A DNA stretch of 64,000 nucleotides, taken from assembly GCA_965219175.1 (NCBI GenBank), contig CBDCNI010000001.1, positions 2,356,001-2,420,000 on the forward strand, given 5' to 3'. A model generated the notes under the pieces. That model worked only from the letters and a program-made list of their open reading frames with translations. It searched no databases and was not told the origin of the DNA. Source of the stretch: JBBPZK01 sp965219175. GTDB taxonomy: Bacteria > Actinomycetota > Rubrobacteria > Rubrobacterales > Rubrobacteraceae. Shown here piece by piece: positions 12,156-20,059 of this stretch. The position numbers and the translations under genes were made by a program. Each line of letters begins with the position of its first letter. Position 1 is the stretch's first letter.

Positions 12156-12585
12156 TGACCGTTATCCCCATGCTCCGGGCCGTACCCTCGACGATCCTCG
12201 ACGCGCCTTCCACGTCGGCGGCGTTCAGGTCCGGCATCTTTGTCCGCGCTATCTCTTCTACCTGAGACCGGCTAACGGCCCCAACCTTCGCCCGGTTCGG
12301 CTCGCCGCTGCCCTTCTCTATACCAGCCGCCTGCCGAAGCAGGAAAGCCGCCGGCGGCGTCTTTGTCACGAAGGTGAAAGAGCGGTCCTCGAAGACCGTA
12401 ATCTCGACCGGGATGACCTGGCCCATCTGGTCGCGCGTGGCTTCGTTGAACTGCCGCACGAACTCCCCGATGTTCACCTGCGCCTGACCCAGCGCCGGAC
12501 CAACTGGAGGAGCCGGGTTCGCCTGACCTCCCGTGACTTGCAACTTCAGTTTGCGCGCTACGCGGCGCCCGCGTCCTCTACCCAT
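12148..12585 (-). CDS. rplK: 50S ribosomal protein L11
   Basis: 145 residues. GTPase-centre protein with the signature GGQANPAPPVGPALGQAQVN, whose prolines are the thiopeptide-contacting site. The N terminus has an Arg-rich start (MGRGRGRRVARK) in place of the usual MAKK-type start. Overlaps rplA by eight bases. Confidence 0.97.
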   Translation of the reverse strand: MGRGRGRRVARKLKLQVTGGQANPAPPVGPALGQAQVNIGEFVRQFNEATRDQMGQVIPVEITVFEDRSFTFVTKTPPAAFLLRQAAGIEKGSGEPNRAKVGAVSRSQVEEIARTKMPDLNAADVEGASRIVEGTARSMGITVNG

Positions 12586-12619
12586 AAGATGCCTTTCCTG
12601 TACGTTTTTGCGTTCCTGT

Positions 12620-13150
12620 TTAGAGTTTGGCTACCTGGTTGAAAGAGAGTTCAACGGGCGTCTCGCGCCCGAAGATGGAGACCAGAACCTTCAACCGCGA
12701 CTGGTCCACGTTTATGTCAGAGACGGCCCCCTCGAAGTCCGAGAGCGGCCCGCTAATGACCCGTACCGTCTCGCCGATCTCGTAATCGACCACGGTCTTG
12801 ACCTTCTCGCGAGTCTCAGCCTCACCCGGATGCAGCAGCCTCTCCACCTCGCCCCTTGAAAGAGGCGTCGGCGTGTCGCCGGCACCGACGATCTGGGTGA
12901 CGCCCGGCGTCTGGCGAACCAACTGCCAGGTGTTATCGTTCATGTCCATGTTCACCAGCAAATATCCGGGGAACTGGCGCTGGACCACGGGGACCTTCTT
13001 GCCGTTCTTGATCTCTATGACGTTCTCCGTCGGGATCCTGATGTCCTTAAAATAATGGTCGAGGCCGAGAGACTCGATCCGCCGCTCCATCGTGGTGCGG
13101 ACCTTGTTCTCGTGTCCCGAATATGTATTTATGACGTACCACTTCTTCAC
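12620..13150 (-). CDS. nusG: Transcription termination/antitermination factor NusG
   Basis: 176 residues, GTG start at 13150 with GTAGGAG upstream. N-terminal NGN domain (WYVINTYSGHENKV, then PGYLLV) binds the polymerase clamp. The C-terminal KOW domain (FEIGETVRVISGPLSDFEGAV-like) contacts Rho or S10. Sits in the conserved secE-nusG-rplK order. The length matches short-form NusG, without the long acidic N terminus seen in many actinobacteria. Confidence 0.97.
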   Translation of the reverse strand: MKKWYVINTYSGHENKVRTTMERRIESLGLDHYFKDIRIPTENVIEIKNGKKVPVVQRQFPGYLLVNMDMNDNTWQLVRQTPGVTQIVGAGDTPTPLSRGEVERLLHPGEAETREKVKTVVDYEIGETVRVISGPLSDFEGAVSDINVDQSRLKVLVSIFGRETPVELSFNQVAKL

Positions 13151-13165
13151 GAAAACACGCTCCTA

Positions 13166-13429
13166 CTACAACGAGAAGATAATACGGGACAGGAAATTGA
13201 AGAGGTAATCCCACGCGGCGATGTAGATCCCGAGGACGACGACTATGACGAGCACGACGGCCGTGCTCTGCTTGAGTTGCTCCCAGTCGGGCCAGTTTAC
13301 CCGCCGAAGCTCTCCGCGCACGCTCTTGAGGAAGTCGAGCGTCTCGCCTCCGAAACGTCGCTTCTTCTTCTGTTGCTGCTGCGCCCTGTTGGCTCCCCTC
13401 GTAGTGGTGGAGCCTCGCTTGTTACCCAT
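13166..13429 (-). CDS. secE: Preprotein translocase subunit SecE
   Basis: 87 residues. An Arg/Lys/Gln-rich cytoplasmic N terminus, the amphipathic segment FLKSVRGELRRVNWPDW typical of SecE, then one transmembrane helix (about residues 59-78). Part of the SecYEG channel in the inner membrane. It is 15 bases upstream of nusG. Confidence 0.95.
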   Translation of the reverse strand: MGNKRGSTTTRGANRAQQQQKKKRRFGGETLDFLKSVRGELRRVNWPDWEQLKQSTAVVLVIVVVLGIYIAAWDYLFNFLSRIIFSL

Positions 13430-13461
13430 CTAACTTCCTCGCCTGATATCGTCTTTCAGAG

Positions 13462-13534
13462 CAGGGCAGGAGGGACTCGAACCCACGACCTGCGGTTTTG
13501 GAGACCGCTGCTCTTCCAACTGAGCTACTGCCCT
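13462..13534 (-). tRNA. tRNA-Trp (anticodon CCA)
   Basis: Cloverleaf on the minus strand: acceptor AGGGCAG / CTGCCCT, anticodon stem GCGGT / ACCGC around loop CTCCAAA, T-arm GTGGGTTCGAGTCCC-like, G discriminator. The CCA end is not encoded. It sits between rpmG and secE, the usual place for trpT. Confidence 0.95.
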
Positions 13535-13554
13535 TCGCCTACGTCCCGCCTTCT

Positions 13555-13704
13555 CTAGCGGGTCTCCCGATGTTCCGTATGCTGCCGGCACCACGGGCAA
13601 TACTTATTTAGCTGGATGCGATCCGGGGTATTGCGCCGGTTCTTACGGCTATGGTAATTGCGGCGCTTGCACTCGTCACAAGCCAGCGTTACTAATTGTC
13701 GCAC
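13555..13704 (-). CDS. rpmG: 50S ribosomal protein L33
   Basis: 49 residues, GTG start at 13704. Zinc-binding (C+) form with CDEC near the start and CPWC near the end, plus the family tail HTEHRETR. Lies between tuf and tRNA-Trp in the order tuf-rpmG-trpT-secE seen in many bacteria. Confidence 0.95.
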   Translation of the reverse strand: MRQLVTLACDECKRRNYHSRKNRRNTPDRIQLNKYCPWCRQHTEHRETR

Positions 13705-13772
13705 AACTCTCCTTCAAATCACAGGTAGCGGGACCGTTTTGGCCCCACCCCCGTATTATAGACGGTTCTCTC

Positions 13773-14975
13773 TTACTCTACGATTTGGGTAACGACGCCG
13801 GCACCTACTGTACGCCCACCCTCGCGGATGGCGAAGTTCAATCCCTCATCCATCGCTATAGGTGAGATCAACCCAACGTTCATTACCGTGTTGTCCCCCG
13901 GCATCACCATCTCCACTCCCTCCTCCAACGTGATCTCCCCCGTCACATCAGTAGTCCTGAAGTAGAACTGTGGCCTGTAGTTCGAAAAGAACGGAGTATG
14001 ACGCCCTCCCTCTTCCTTGGATAGCACGTAAACCTCGGCCTTGAACTTCGTGTGTGGGGTTATCGTCCCAGGCTTCGCCAAGACCTGCCCACGCTCTATG
14101 TCGTCCCTACGCACTCCTCTTAGAAGAGCGCCTATGTTGTCCCCGGCCTGCCCACTGTCCATACTCTTGTTGAACATCTCCACCCCGGTTACAACCGTCT
14201 TACGGGTAGTCTTTATCCCTACTACCTCTATCTCCTCGTTTATCTTTATCTCTCCCTGCTCCACTCTCCCAGTGGCTACAGTTCCTCTACCCTGAATAGT
14301 GAAGACGTCCTCCACCGCCAACAGGAACGGCCGGTCTATTGCACGCTCTGGCTCGGGGACGTAGGAGTCTACAGCGTCCATTAGCTGCATGATCGCCTCC
14401 TCACCCATCTCTCCCTCATCCCCATCGAGGGCCTTCAAGGCACTACCTACTACTACCGGAATGTCATCCCCTGGGAAGTCATACTCGGTTAGTAGCTCCC
14501 TGACCTCCATCTCCACCAACTCTATAAGCTCAGGGTCATCCACCATGTCGGCCTTGTTCAAGAACACGACTATGTATGGAACCCCTACCTGACGAGCAAG
14601 AAGTATGTGCTCACGAGTCTGTGGCATCGGACCATCTGCGGCGCTTACCACGAGTATTGCCCCATCCATCTGGGCGGCTCCGGTGATCATGTTCTTCACG
14701 TAGTCGGCGTGCCCTGGGCAATCAACGTGGGCATAGTGGCGGCTCTCGGTTGCGTACTCCTGATGAGAAGTAGCGATCGTAATGCCCCGCTGACGCTCTT
14801 CGGGGGCGTTGTCTATCTGGTCAAAGGCAACCACCTTGTTGGCCGTGTCATTAGGCACCCTTTTGGATAGCACCCTCGTTATGGCCGCTGTAAGGGTCGT
14901 CTTGCCGTGGTCCACGTGGCCTATGGTGCCGACGTTCAGGTGCGGCTTGTTCCTCTCGTATCTCGCCTTGCCCAT
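13773..14975 (-). CDS. tuf: Elongation factor Tu
   Basis: 400 residues. GTPase that delivers aminoacyl-tRNA. P-loop GHVDHGKT at 19-26, DCPGH, NKADMVDDPE and the switch I segment PEERQRGITI are all intact, and domains II and III are complete to the VTQIVE end. It lies downstream of four tRNA genes, as tufB does in E. coli, and upstream of rpmG. It is away from the str operon, so a second tuf copy may exist next to fusA outside the window. Confidence 0.98.
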   Translation of the reverse strand: MGKARYERNKPHLNVGTIGHVDHGKTTLTAAITRVLSKRVPNDTANKVVAFDQIDNAPEERQRGITIATSHQEYATESRHYAHVDCPGHADYVKNMITGAAQMDGAILVVSAADGPMPQTREHILLARQVGVPYIVVFLNKADMVDDPELIELVEMEVRELLTEYDFPGDDIPVVVGSALKALDGDEGEMGEEAIMQLMDAVDSYVPEPERAIDRPFLLAVEDVFTIQGRGTVATGRVEQGEIKINEEIEVVGIKTTRKTVVTGVEMFNKSMDSGQAGDNIGALLRGVRRDDIERGQVLAKPGTITPHTKFKAEVYVLSKEEGGRHTPFFSNYRPQFYFRTTDVTGEITLEEGVEMVMPGDNTVMNVGLISPIAMDEGLNFAIREGGRTVGAGVVTQIVE

Positions 14976-15024
14976 ATCGGATCCTTTCTCGGTTTCCCGG
15001 TGGCGCTGGAGTTTACGCTAATAG

Positions 15025-15098
15025 TAGCGGTGGCAGGACTCGAACCTGCGACACGCGGATTATGATTCCGCTGCTCTAACCGACTGAGCTACACCGCC
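15025..15098 (-). tRNA. tRNA-Met, elongator type (anticodon CAT)
   Basis: Minus-strand cloverleaf: acceptor GGCGGTG / CACCGCT with G1-U72, anticodon stem GCGGA / TCCGC around ATCATAA, A discriminator. The paired 1-72 end argues against an initiator. A tRNA-Ile with modified CAT cannot be fully excluded by eye. CCA not encoded. Confidence 0.9.
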
Positions 15099-15147
15099 CC
15101 GTCCGTTTTTCCGGCCGACGCCGAGATAACCCGACCACTGACCTGAG

Positions 15148-15219
15148 AGCCCCCGAGCGGACTTGAACCGCTGACCCCCTCCTTACCATGGAGGTGCTCT
15201 ACCACTGAGCTACAGGGGC
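15148..15219 (-). tRNA. tRNA-Thr (anticodon GGT)
   Basis: Minus-strand cloverleaf: acceptor GCCCCTG / CGGGGGC, anticodon stem CCTCC / GGAGG around ATGGTAA, T-arm GCGGTTCAAGTCCGC, U discriminator. CCA not encoded. Second-last tRNA before tuf. Confidence 0.94.
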
Positions 15220-15231
15220 ATATTCTGTTCG

Positions 15232-15313
15232 TGGGGGCGGGAGGATTCGAACCTCCGTAGGCGAAGCCGGCAGATTTACAGTCTGCTCCCTTTGGCCGCT
15301 CGGGCACACCCCC
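15232..15313 (-). tRNA. tRNA-Tyr (anticodon GTA)
   Basis: 82-base class II tRNA on the minus strand: acceptor GGGGGTG / CGCCCCC, anticodon stem GCAGA / TCTGC around CTGTAAA, a long variable arm and T-arm GGAGGTTCGAATCCTCC. A discriminator. Confidence 0.95.
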
Positions 15314-15393
15314 AGCCACGCCCGAAGCATCCGCCCCGAAACGCCCGTTTATAGTAGCAAACACGCACAAATTTTCAACGCGGCCTCATTCAG

Positions 15394-15465
15394 AGCCCGG
15401 AAAGGGATTCGAACCCCCGACCTGCCGCTTACAAGGCGGCTGCTCTACCACTGAGCTATCCGGGC
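15394..15465 (-). tRNA. tRNA-Thr (anticodon TGT)
   Basis: Minus-strand cloverleaf: acceptor GCCCGGA / TCCGGGC, anticodon stem GCCGC / GCGGC around CTTGTAA, T-arm GGGGGTTCGAATCCC, U discriminator. First gene of the tRNA-tuf unit. With tRNA-Tyr and the second tRNA-Thr it mirrors the thrU-tyrU-glyT-thrT-tufB order of enterobacteria. Confidence 0.95.
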
Positions 15466-15473
15466 AAGAGAAC

Positions 15474-15650
15474 TGGTCAGCAGATCAGCATCTCAGCCTA
15501 TTGCTCCGGCTAACCTGTACGTCCTTACCGAAACGTATTTTAGCAGGAGCGTCCCGCAGAAAGTTCTGGCGAGGATCACAGTCTAAAAAGCAACTCCTTT
15601 GCTGACGAGCTGACTGGCTGAAGTGCTGACCCGCTGACTAGCTGACTAGC
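15474..15650. repeat. Inverted octamer array downstream of rae1 (locus 2)
   Basis: Plus-strand view: three contiguous NNNTCAGC units (15474-15497) and, about 100 bases on, six contiguous GCTGANNN units (15601-15648) plus a partial seventh. The rae1 stop codon TAG is inside the last unit. Read along rae1 (minus strand) the order is six NNNTCAGC, then three GCTGANNN. The promoter of the tRNA-tuf unit lies between the arms, so the downstream arm is in the leader of that unit. Confidence 0.88.
15537..15545 (-). promoter_or_regulatory. Extended -10 promoter of the tRNA-tuf unit
   Basis: Minus strand TGCTAAAAT, an extended -10 element, about 70 bases upstream of the first tRNA-Thr. No good -35 hexamer is seen 17 bases upstream. 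Start of transcription would be near 15530. Confidence 0.45.
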
Positions 15651-16140
15651 TTTTTCTGCGGCGTAGCTCTTCGAGTTTCCGGCGGACTTCTGGGCTGAGA
15701 TGATCTCCTATGCTCGAACGTCTTCGCGTCTCCGGATGCCGCGTGAGGGCCGGAAGTTCGTCGAGCAGGTCTTCGAATTCCTGGGGCGTCGCCCGTATCG
15801 CCCCGCGCGCCAGCGCCGTGCGCTGCAGGGCAAAGTCCGCCGTGTAGACCGTAGCCGTGCCGCCGAGTTCGCCCAGAAGCCGCTCTATGACGTCGTCGGC
15901 CGATTCGTTTGCGGCGCTGTAGACGAGCCGTACCGCGCCGCCGGCTCTATGCTCGGACCGCTCTCTTCCGGGGCCGCGATGGGCGTCGAAGACCAGCACT
16001 ATTATACGACCGGTCCACCCCGACGCCTTCAGAGCGTCGCTGATGAGTAACTCTCGCGCCTCTTCCAGGCCTCCGGCTTCGGAGTAACGGCCGAGACCCC
16101 AGATCAGGTTGTAGCCATCCAGGATCAGGTACGACGCCAC
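15646..16140 (-). CDS. rae1: Rae1/YacP-family NYN-domain endoribonuclease
   Basis: 164 residues, GTG start at 16140, one base after the rlmB stop. PIN-like NYN fold: LILDGYNLIW at the start supplies the first Asp, VFDAH the second, SADDVIERL and VYTADFALQ the rest of the acidic site. In Bacillus subtilis YacP/Rae1 cuts mRNA at the ribosomal A site, and its gene also follows rlmB. The stop codon lies inside an octamer array. Confidence 0.85.
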   Translation of the reverse strand: MASYLILDGYNLIWGLGRYSEAGGLEEARELLISDALKASGWTGRIIVLVFDAHRGPGRERSEHRAGGAVRLVYSAANESADDVIERLLGELGGTATVYTADFALQRTALARGAIRATPQEFEDLLDELPALTRHPETRRRSSIGDHLSPEVRRKLEELRRRKS

Positions 16141-16141
16141 A

Positions 16142-16846
16142 CTACCCCCGCTGCCTCACGGCCTCATACAACACCACCGCCGCCGCCACCGAGACGTTGA
16201 GTGACGATACAGACCCCAACATCGGTATAGAGACCGTCCCATCACAACCTTCGCGCACGAGCCGCCTCACGCCCTGTCCCTCGCTACCCAAAACCAGTCC
16301 CAACGGCCCCGAGAGGTCCGTCTTCGTGTAGATCTTGCCCTCGACCTCGGCGGCGTACACCCACAGGCCGGCTTTCTTCATCCGGTCGATAGCCCGGCGC
16401 AGGTTCGTCTCGCGGACGACCCGGACGTGCTCGCTTGCCCCGGCACTCGCCTTGACTACCGCCGCCGTAACCCCGGCCGCCCGGTCCTTCGGGATCACCA
16501 CGCCACTCACTCCGGCCCCATCCGCGGCCCGCAACACAGCCCCGAGGTTCTGCGGGTCCGTCACGCCGTCGAGGATCAAGATTAAGGGCTCCGGTGTGGA
16601 AAGCACCTCATCCAACCCAGAGTACGGATAAGGACCCACACGCGCCGCGATCCCCTGGTGAACGGCTCCGGGCGCCAGTTCTTCGATCCGCTGACGCGGA
16701 ACGGTCTCGACGGGTGTCTTCATATCGCGGGCCAGGCTCGAAGCCTCCCGGTTCCCGGTCGAGTCCAGGACCTCGAAGACCTCGCGGCGTCGGCTCTTCA
16801 GAGCTTCTACCACCGGCCGGACGCCGTAGATCACCTCGCGCTTCAA
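16142..16846 (-). CDS. rlmB: 23S rRNA 2'-O-ribose methyltransferase RlmB (SpoU family)
   Basis: 234 residues. SpoU/TrmH-fold methyltransferase that modifies G2251 in helix 80 of 23S rRNA. Motifs: YGVRPVVEAL at the substrate-binding N terminus, LDGVTDPQNLGAVLRAADGAG, LVLGSEGQGVRRLV and SLNVSVAAAVVLYE, the last forming the trefoil knot. TTG at 16846, four bases after cysS, is taken as the start, but it lacks a good ribosome binding site. A GTG four codons further in (16834) is an alternative. Confidence 0.93.
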   Translation of the reverse strand: MKREVIYGVRPVVEALKSRRREVFEVLDSTGNREASSLARDMKTPVETVPRQRIEELAPGAVHQGIAARVGPYPYSGLDEVLSTPEPLILILDGVTDPQNLGAVLRAADGAGVSGVVIPKDRAAGVTAAVVKASAGASEHVRVVRETNLRRAIDRMKKAGLWVYAAEVEGKIYTKTDLSGPLGLVLGSEGQGVRRLVREGCDGTVSIPMLGSVSSLNVSVAAAVVLYEAVRQRG

Positions 16847-16850
16847 ACGA

Positions 16851-18281
16851 CTACCGACGTCTCAGAGTGGGGCCATCCGAAGTGTCTTTTACCGCCCAGC
16901 CCTGCGCATGTAGCTCGTCCCGCAATCGGTCAGCGGTAGACCAATCCTTCTCTCGACGAGCCAGTTCACGGTCGGCGGCTTGCGAGAGGATTTTCTCATC
17001 TGGTTTCTCCCTGAACAATACGAGTACACCTTCTGAAACACCGCCTACATAAGCCGAAAACAACTCCGCAAGATCGAACCCGAGAATTTCCAGGACTTCT
17101 TCCAGAGCATCCTTCAGGGAGGCGAACTCGCCGGCGGCTTCGGGGCGAGATGAGATCTCACGCCCCGCCTCTCCCGCAGCGTCGAAAACGGCGGCGACAG
17201 CCTCCGGGGTGTTGAAGTCGTCCTGCATCGCGGCGTCGAACTTCTCGCGCAGCTCGGTAGCCAGCTTCGCCGAGAGTTCCGAGGCGCTCGTGGAGTCGGA
17301 GATGGAAACGTAGAAACGCATCAGACGCTCGTAGGAGCGGCGTTTCTCTTCTAGTATCTCTTCCGAGTAATCTATGGGTTGGGAGTAGTGGCTCTGGAGC
17401 AGCCACATCCGGATCGCATTTCTTCCGTGGCGCGCGACGGCGTCCTCGACGTCCAGTATGTTACCGACGGACTTCGCCATCTTCTCGGCGCCGGTGTTGA
17501 CCATCCCGTGGTGCGCCCAGGCCCGGACGAAGGCGTGATCTGGATGGGCAGCGGCGCTCTGGGCCAGCTCGTTCTCGTGGTGCGGAAAGCGCAAGTCCGT
17601 CCCGCCGCCGTGGATGTCGGCGCTGGGGTTCCCAGGCAGGTGCTTCTCGACCATCGCCGAGCATTCGAGGTGCCAACCCGGCCTTCCCGGCCCCCACGGA
17701 CTCTCCCACGAGGGCTCGCCGGGCTTGGATGACTTCCAGAGCGCGAAGTCCAGCGGGCTCTCTTTTCCGCTCATCGCGCCCTTCTCCGTCTCGCGCATCT
17801 CACCGGGTCGCTGGTGGCTAAGTCGACCGTAATCAGCGAAGCTCCCGACGGAGTAGTAGACGTCCCCATTCGGCGCGGCGTAAGCGTGTCCACCCTCTAT
17901 AAGTTCTTGTATCAAGGAGAGCATCTCCGGGATGTGCTCCGTGGCGCGTGGCTCCACATCGGGCTCCCGGATGCCGAGCACCTCAAGGCGCTCGTGGAAC
18001 GAATCGGTGTAGCGGGTGGAGATCTCCTCCCAGGAGACACCTTCTTCGTTTGCCTTGTTGATGATCTTGTCGTCTATGTCCGTGATGTTCTGAACGAGCT
18101 TCACCTCGTAGTCCCGGCTCCTCAAGTACCTCGCCACCACGTCCCAGAACAGCGGCGCGCGGGCGTTGCCGAGGTGGATGTGACCGTAGACGGTCGGGCC
18201 GCACACGTAGATCCCCACACGCCCGTCTTCTCCGACCTCGACCTCCCGGCCGCCCAAACTGTCCCGCACTTTAACGCTCAT
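16851..18281 (-). CDS. cysS: Cysteinyl-tRNA synthetase
   Basis: 476 residues, class I synthetase. CGPTVYGHIHLGNAR carries the first zinc cysteine and the HIGH-type motif. The other zinc ligands are in WHLECSAM and HHENE. KMAKS replaces the usual KMSKS. The ATG overlaps the gltX stop by four bases (ATGA). Part of the ispD-ispF-gltX-cysS-rlmB-rae1 run. Confidence 0.97.
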   Translation of the reverse strand: MSVKVRDSLGGREVEVGEDGRVGIYVCGPTVYGHIHLGNARAPLFWDVVARYLRSRDYEVKLVQNITDIDDKIINKANEEGVSWEEISTRYTDSFHERLEVLGIREPDVEPRATEHIPEMLSLIQELIEGGHAYAAPNGDVYYSVGSFADYGRLSHQRPGEMRETEKGAMSGKESPLDFALWKSSKPGEPSWESPWGPGRPGWHLECSAMVEKHLPGNPSADIHGGGTDLRFPHHENELAQSAAAHPDHAFVRAWAHHGMVNTGAEKMAKSVGNILDVEDAVARHGRNAIRMWLLQSHYSQPIDYSEEILEEKRRSYERLMRFYVSISDSTSASELSAKLATELREKFDAAMQDDFNTPEAVAAVFDAAGEAGREISSRPEAAGEFASLKDALEEVLEILGFDLAELFSAYVGGVSEGVLVLFREKPDEKILSQAADRELARREKDWSTADRLRDELHAQGWAVKDTSDGPTLRRR

Positions 18282-19570
18282 ACCTCTAGTCTAGCGTCTC
18301 TCGCCCGCTCTATCCTCGCGCGCGCCTCCTCCGGGCCGAGCACCGCGAACAGGTAAGCCATCTCCGGCCCGCTGCCCCGACCGGTCAGCGCGAGCCTGAG
18401 AGGATGGAGCAAGTCGCGCGTCTTTATCCCTTCCTCTTTCGCCCACGTTCGTAGCTCCTTGACGAACGCCCGTGCGGCCTCCAGTTCCGTAAGCTCCCGG
18501 TCTTCAAGCGCCACAGCGGTGTGGGCGAATACAGTCTCGCTCGATTCCGGTAGTTCCCCGGCGAAGTTCATAGGATCAACGGGGCCGGAGATCTCACGCA
18601 GCAGACACGGTGCGTCAGAGAGGAGGCGCATATCTTCCTTCATGGCTTCGACGGCCACATCTTCGCGTCCCTCCGGCAGCGGCTCGTCCAGGAAAGGTTC
18701 CAGCCGGCGGCGCAACTCCTCCGGCGGAAGACGGCGGATGTGACGGGCGTTCTCGACCAGCAGGCGTTCGGGGTCGAAGGTGGACGGGCTCGCCCCGAGG
18801 CGCGACGGGTCCCACTCCCGCGCCAGCTCTTCGAGGTCGGCGAACTCTTCCTTGCCGGTCGGGTGCGTCCAGCCGAGCAACGCCAGGTAGCCGGTGATGG
18901 CCTCCGGAATGTATCCCTCGCGCCGGTGCTCCGCGACGCTGGCGGCGCCGTGGCGCTTGGAAAGCTTCTTACCGTCCGGGCCGAGGATCAAACCGAGGTG
19001 GACGAAGGCCGGCTCTTCGACACCGAGCGCCCGGTACACGAGGACCTGACGGGCGGTGTTGGGCAGATGCTCCTCCCCCCGGATGACGTGTGTGATGCCC
19101 ATCTCTGAGTCGTCCACGACGACCGCGAAATTGTAGGAAGGCGTGCCGTCGGATTTCAGGATCACGAAATCCTCGATGTCCCCGAAAGAGACCTCGCCCC
19201 GCAACTCGTCCCGGAAGCTCCCGCTCCTCGCCCCAGGGCGGAGGTACAGTGCCGTTCTCCCGGACTCGTCCTCGCTCCCGTAGGCAAGCTCCGTTTCAAA
19301 GAGGCGTTGAGCGACCCTCTCGTAGCGCTCCGGGCGCTCGCTCTGCCGGAATGGTCCCTCATCGAAGCGGAGGCCAAGCCAGTCGAGGTCTTCTAGCTGG
19401 GAGCGCTCGAACTCTCTGTTGCTTCGAATCAGATCGGTGTCTTCGACGCGCAGTATCAATTTACCGCCGTGATGACGGGCGAAGAGGTAGTTGAAGAGAG
19501 CCGTACGGGCGCTCCCGAGGTGGAGCATTCCCGTCGGGCTCGGGGCGAAGCGCACCCGGACTTCGCTCAC
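18278..19570 (-). CDS. gltX: Glutamyl-tRNA synthetase
   Basis: 430 residues, somewhat shorter than the usual 470-490. HIGH-type motif in FAPSPTGMLHLGSAR, KMSKS-type motif KKLSKRHG. GTG start at 19570, three bases after the ispF stop. The shorter C-terminal anticodon-binding part accounts for the length difference. Supplies Glu-tRNA, and by transamidation probably Gln-tRNA, which cannot be tested here. Confidence 0.96.
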   Translation of the reverse strand: MSEVRVRFAPSPTGMLHLGSARTALFNYLFARHHGGKLILRVEDTDLIRSNREFERSQLEDLDWLGLRFDEGPFRQSERPERYERVAQRLFETELAYGSEDESGRTALYLRPGARSGSFRDELRGEVSFGDIEDFVILKSDGTPSYNFAVVVDDSEMGITHVIRGEEHLPNTARQVLVYRALGVEEPAFVHLGLILGPDGKKLSKRHGAASVAEHRREGYIPEAITGYLALLGWTHPTGKEEFADLEELAREWDPSRLGASPSTFDPERLLVENARHIRRLPPEELRRRLEPFLDEPLPEGREDVAVEAMKEDMRLLSDAPCLLREISGPVDPMNFAGELPESSETVFAHTAVALEDRELTELEAARAFVKELRTWAKEEGIKTRDLLHPLRLALTGRGSGPEMAYLFAVLGPEEARARIERARDARLEV

Positions 19571-19573
19571 CTC

Positions 19574-20059
19574 TTAACGACGCTCCAGCAGGCAGACAGC
19601 CTGCGCCGCTATACCTTCGCCGCGACCTGGGAATCCGAGCCGCTCGGTAGTCGTCCCACGCACGCTTACCTGGGATGGGTCCACCTCCAGAGCGCCGGCC
19701 AGATTCTCGCGCATCTGTCCCCGGTAATCCCGAATTTTAGGCTGTTCGCAGATCACAACCGCGTCCACGTTCGACACACCCCACGACTCTCCGATGAGCG
19801 CCCGCGCTTCACGCAACAAGCGTATGGAATCCGCGTCCTTGTAGCGTTCGTCGGTATCCGGAAAGTAGTGTCCGATGTCTTCCAGGCCCGCCGCCCCGAG
19901 CAGAGCGTCGGTCACCGCGTGGGCGAGAACGTCGGCGTCGGAGTGTCCGAAGAGACCCCGCTCGAAATCTATCTTCACTCCTCCGAGGATAAGTTTCCTA
20001 TTTACGCCGGTCTCGGCGAAGGCGTGGGCGTCCACCCCGAGTCCCACCCGGAAGCTCAA
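19574..20059 (-). CDS. ispF: 2-C-methyl-D-erythritol 2,4-cyclodiphosphate synthase
   Basis: 161 residues. Fifth step of the non-mevalonate isoprenoid pathway. The metal ligands are in GLGVDAHAF (Asp and His) and GHSDADVLAHAVTDALLGA. RGTTTERLGFPGRGEGIAAQA completes the family pattern. The start is TTG at 20059 in a TTGA overlap with the ispD stop, indicating translational coupling. Confidence 0.96.
   Translation of the reverse strand: MSFRVGLGVDAHAFAETGVNRKLILGGVKIDFERGLFGHSDADVLAHAVTDALLGAAGLEDIGHYFPDTDERYKDADSIRLLREARALIGESWGVSNVDAVVICEQPKIRDYRGQMRENLAGALEVDPSQVSVRGTTTERLGFPGRGEGIAAQAVCLLERR

Noticed and set aside
15025..15465. tRNA cluster as integration site of a mobile element
   Set aside because: No integrase, no duplicated tRNA 3' end and no foreign composition on either side.
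15601..15650. Octamer tandem array as a CRISPR or VNTR
   Set aside because: Units are 8 bp with 3-bp variable parts, no spacers of CRISPR size and no cas genes; the inverted second arm argues for a structured element rather than a simple VNTR.
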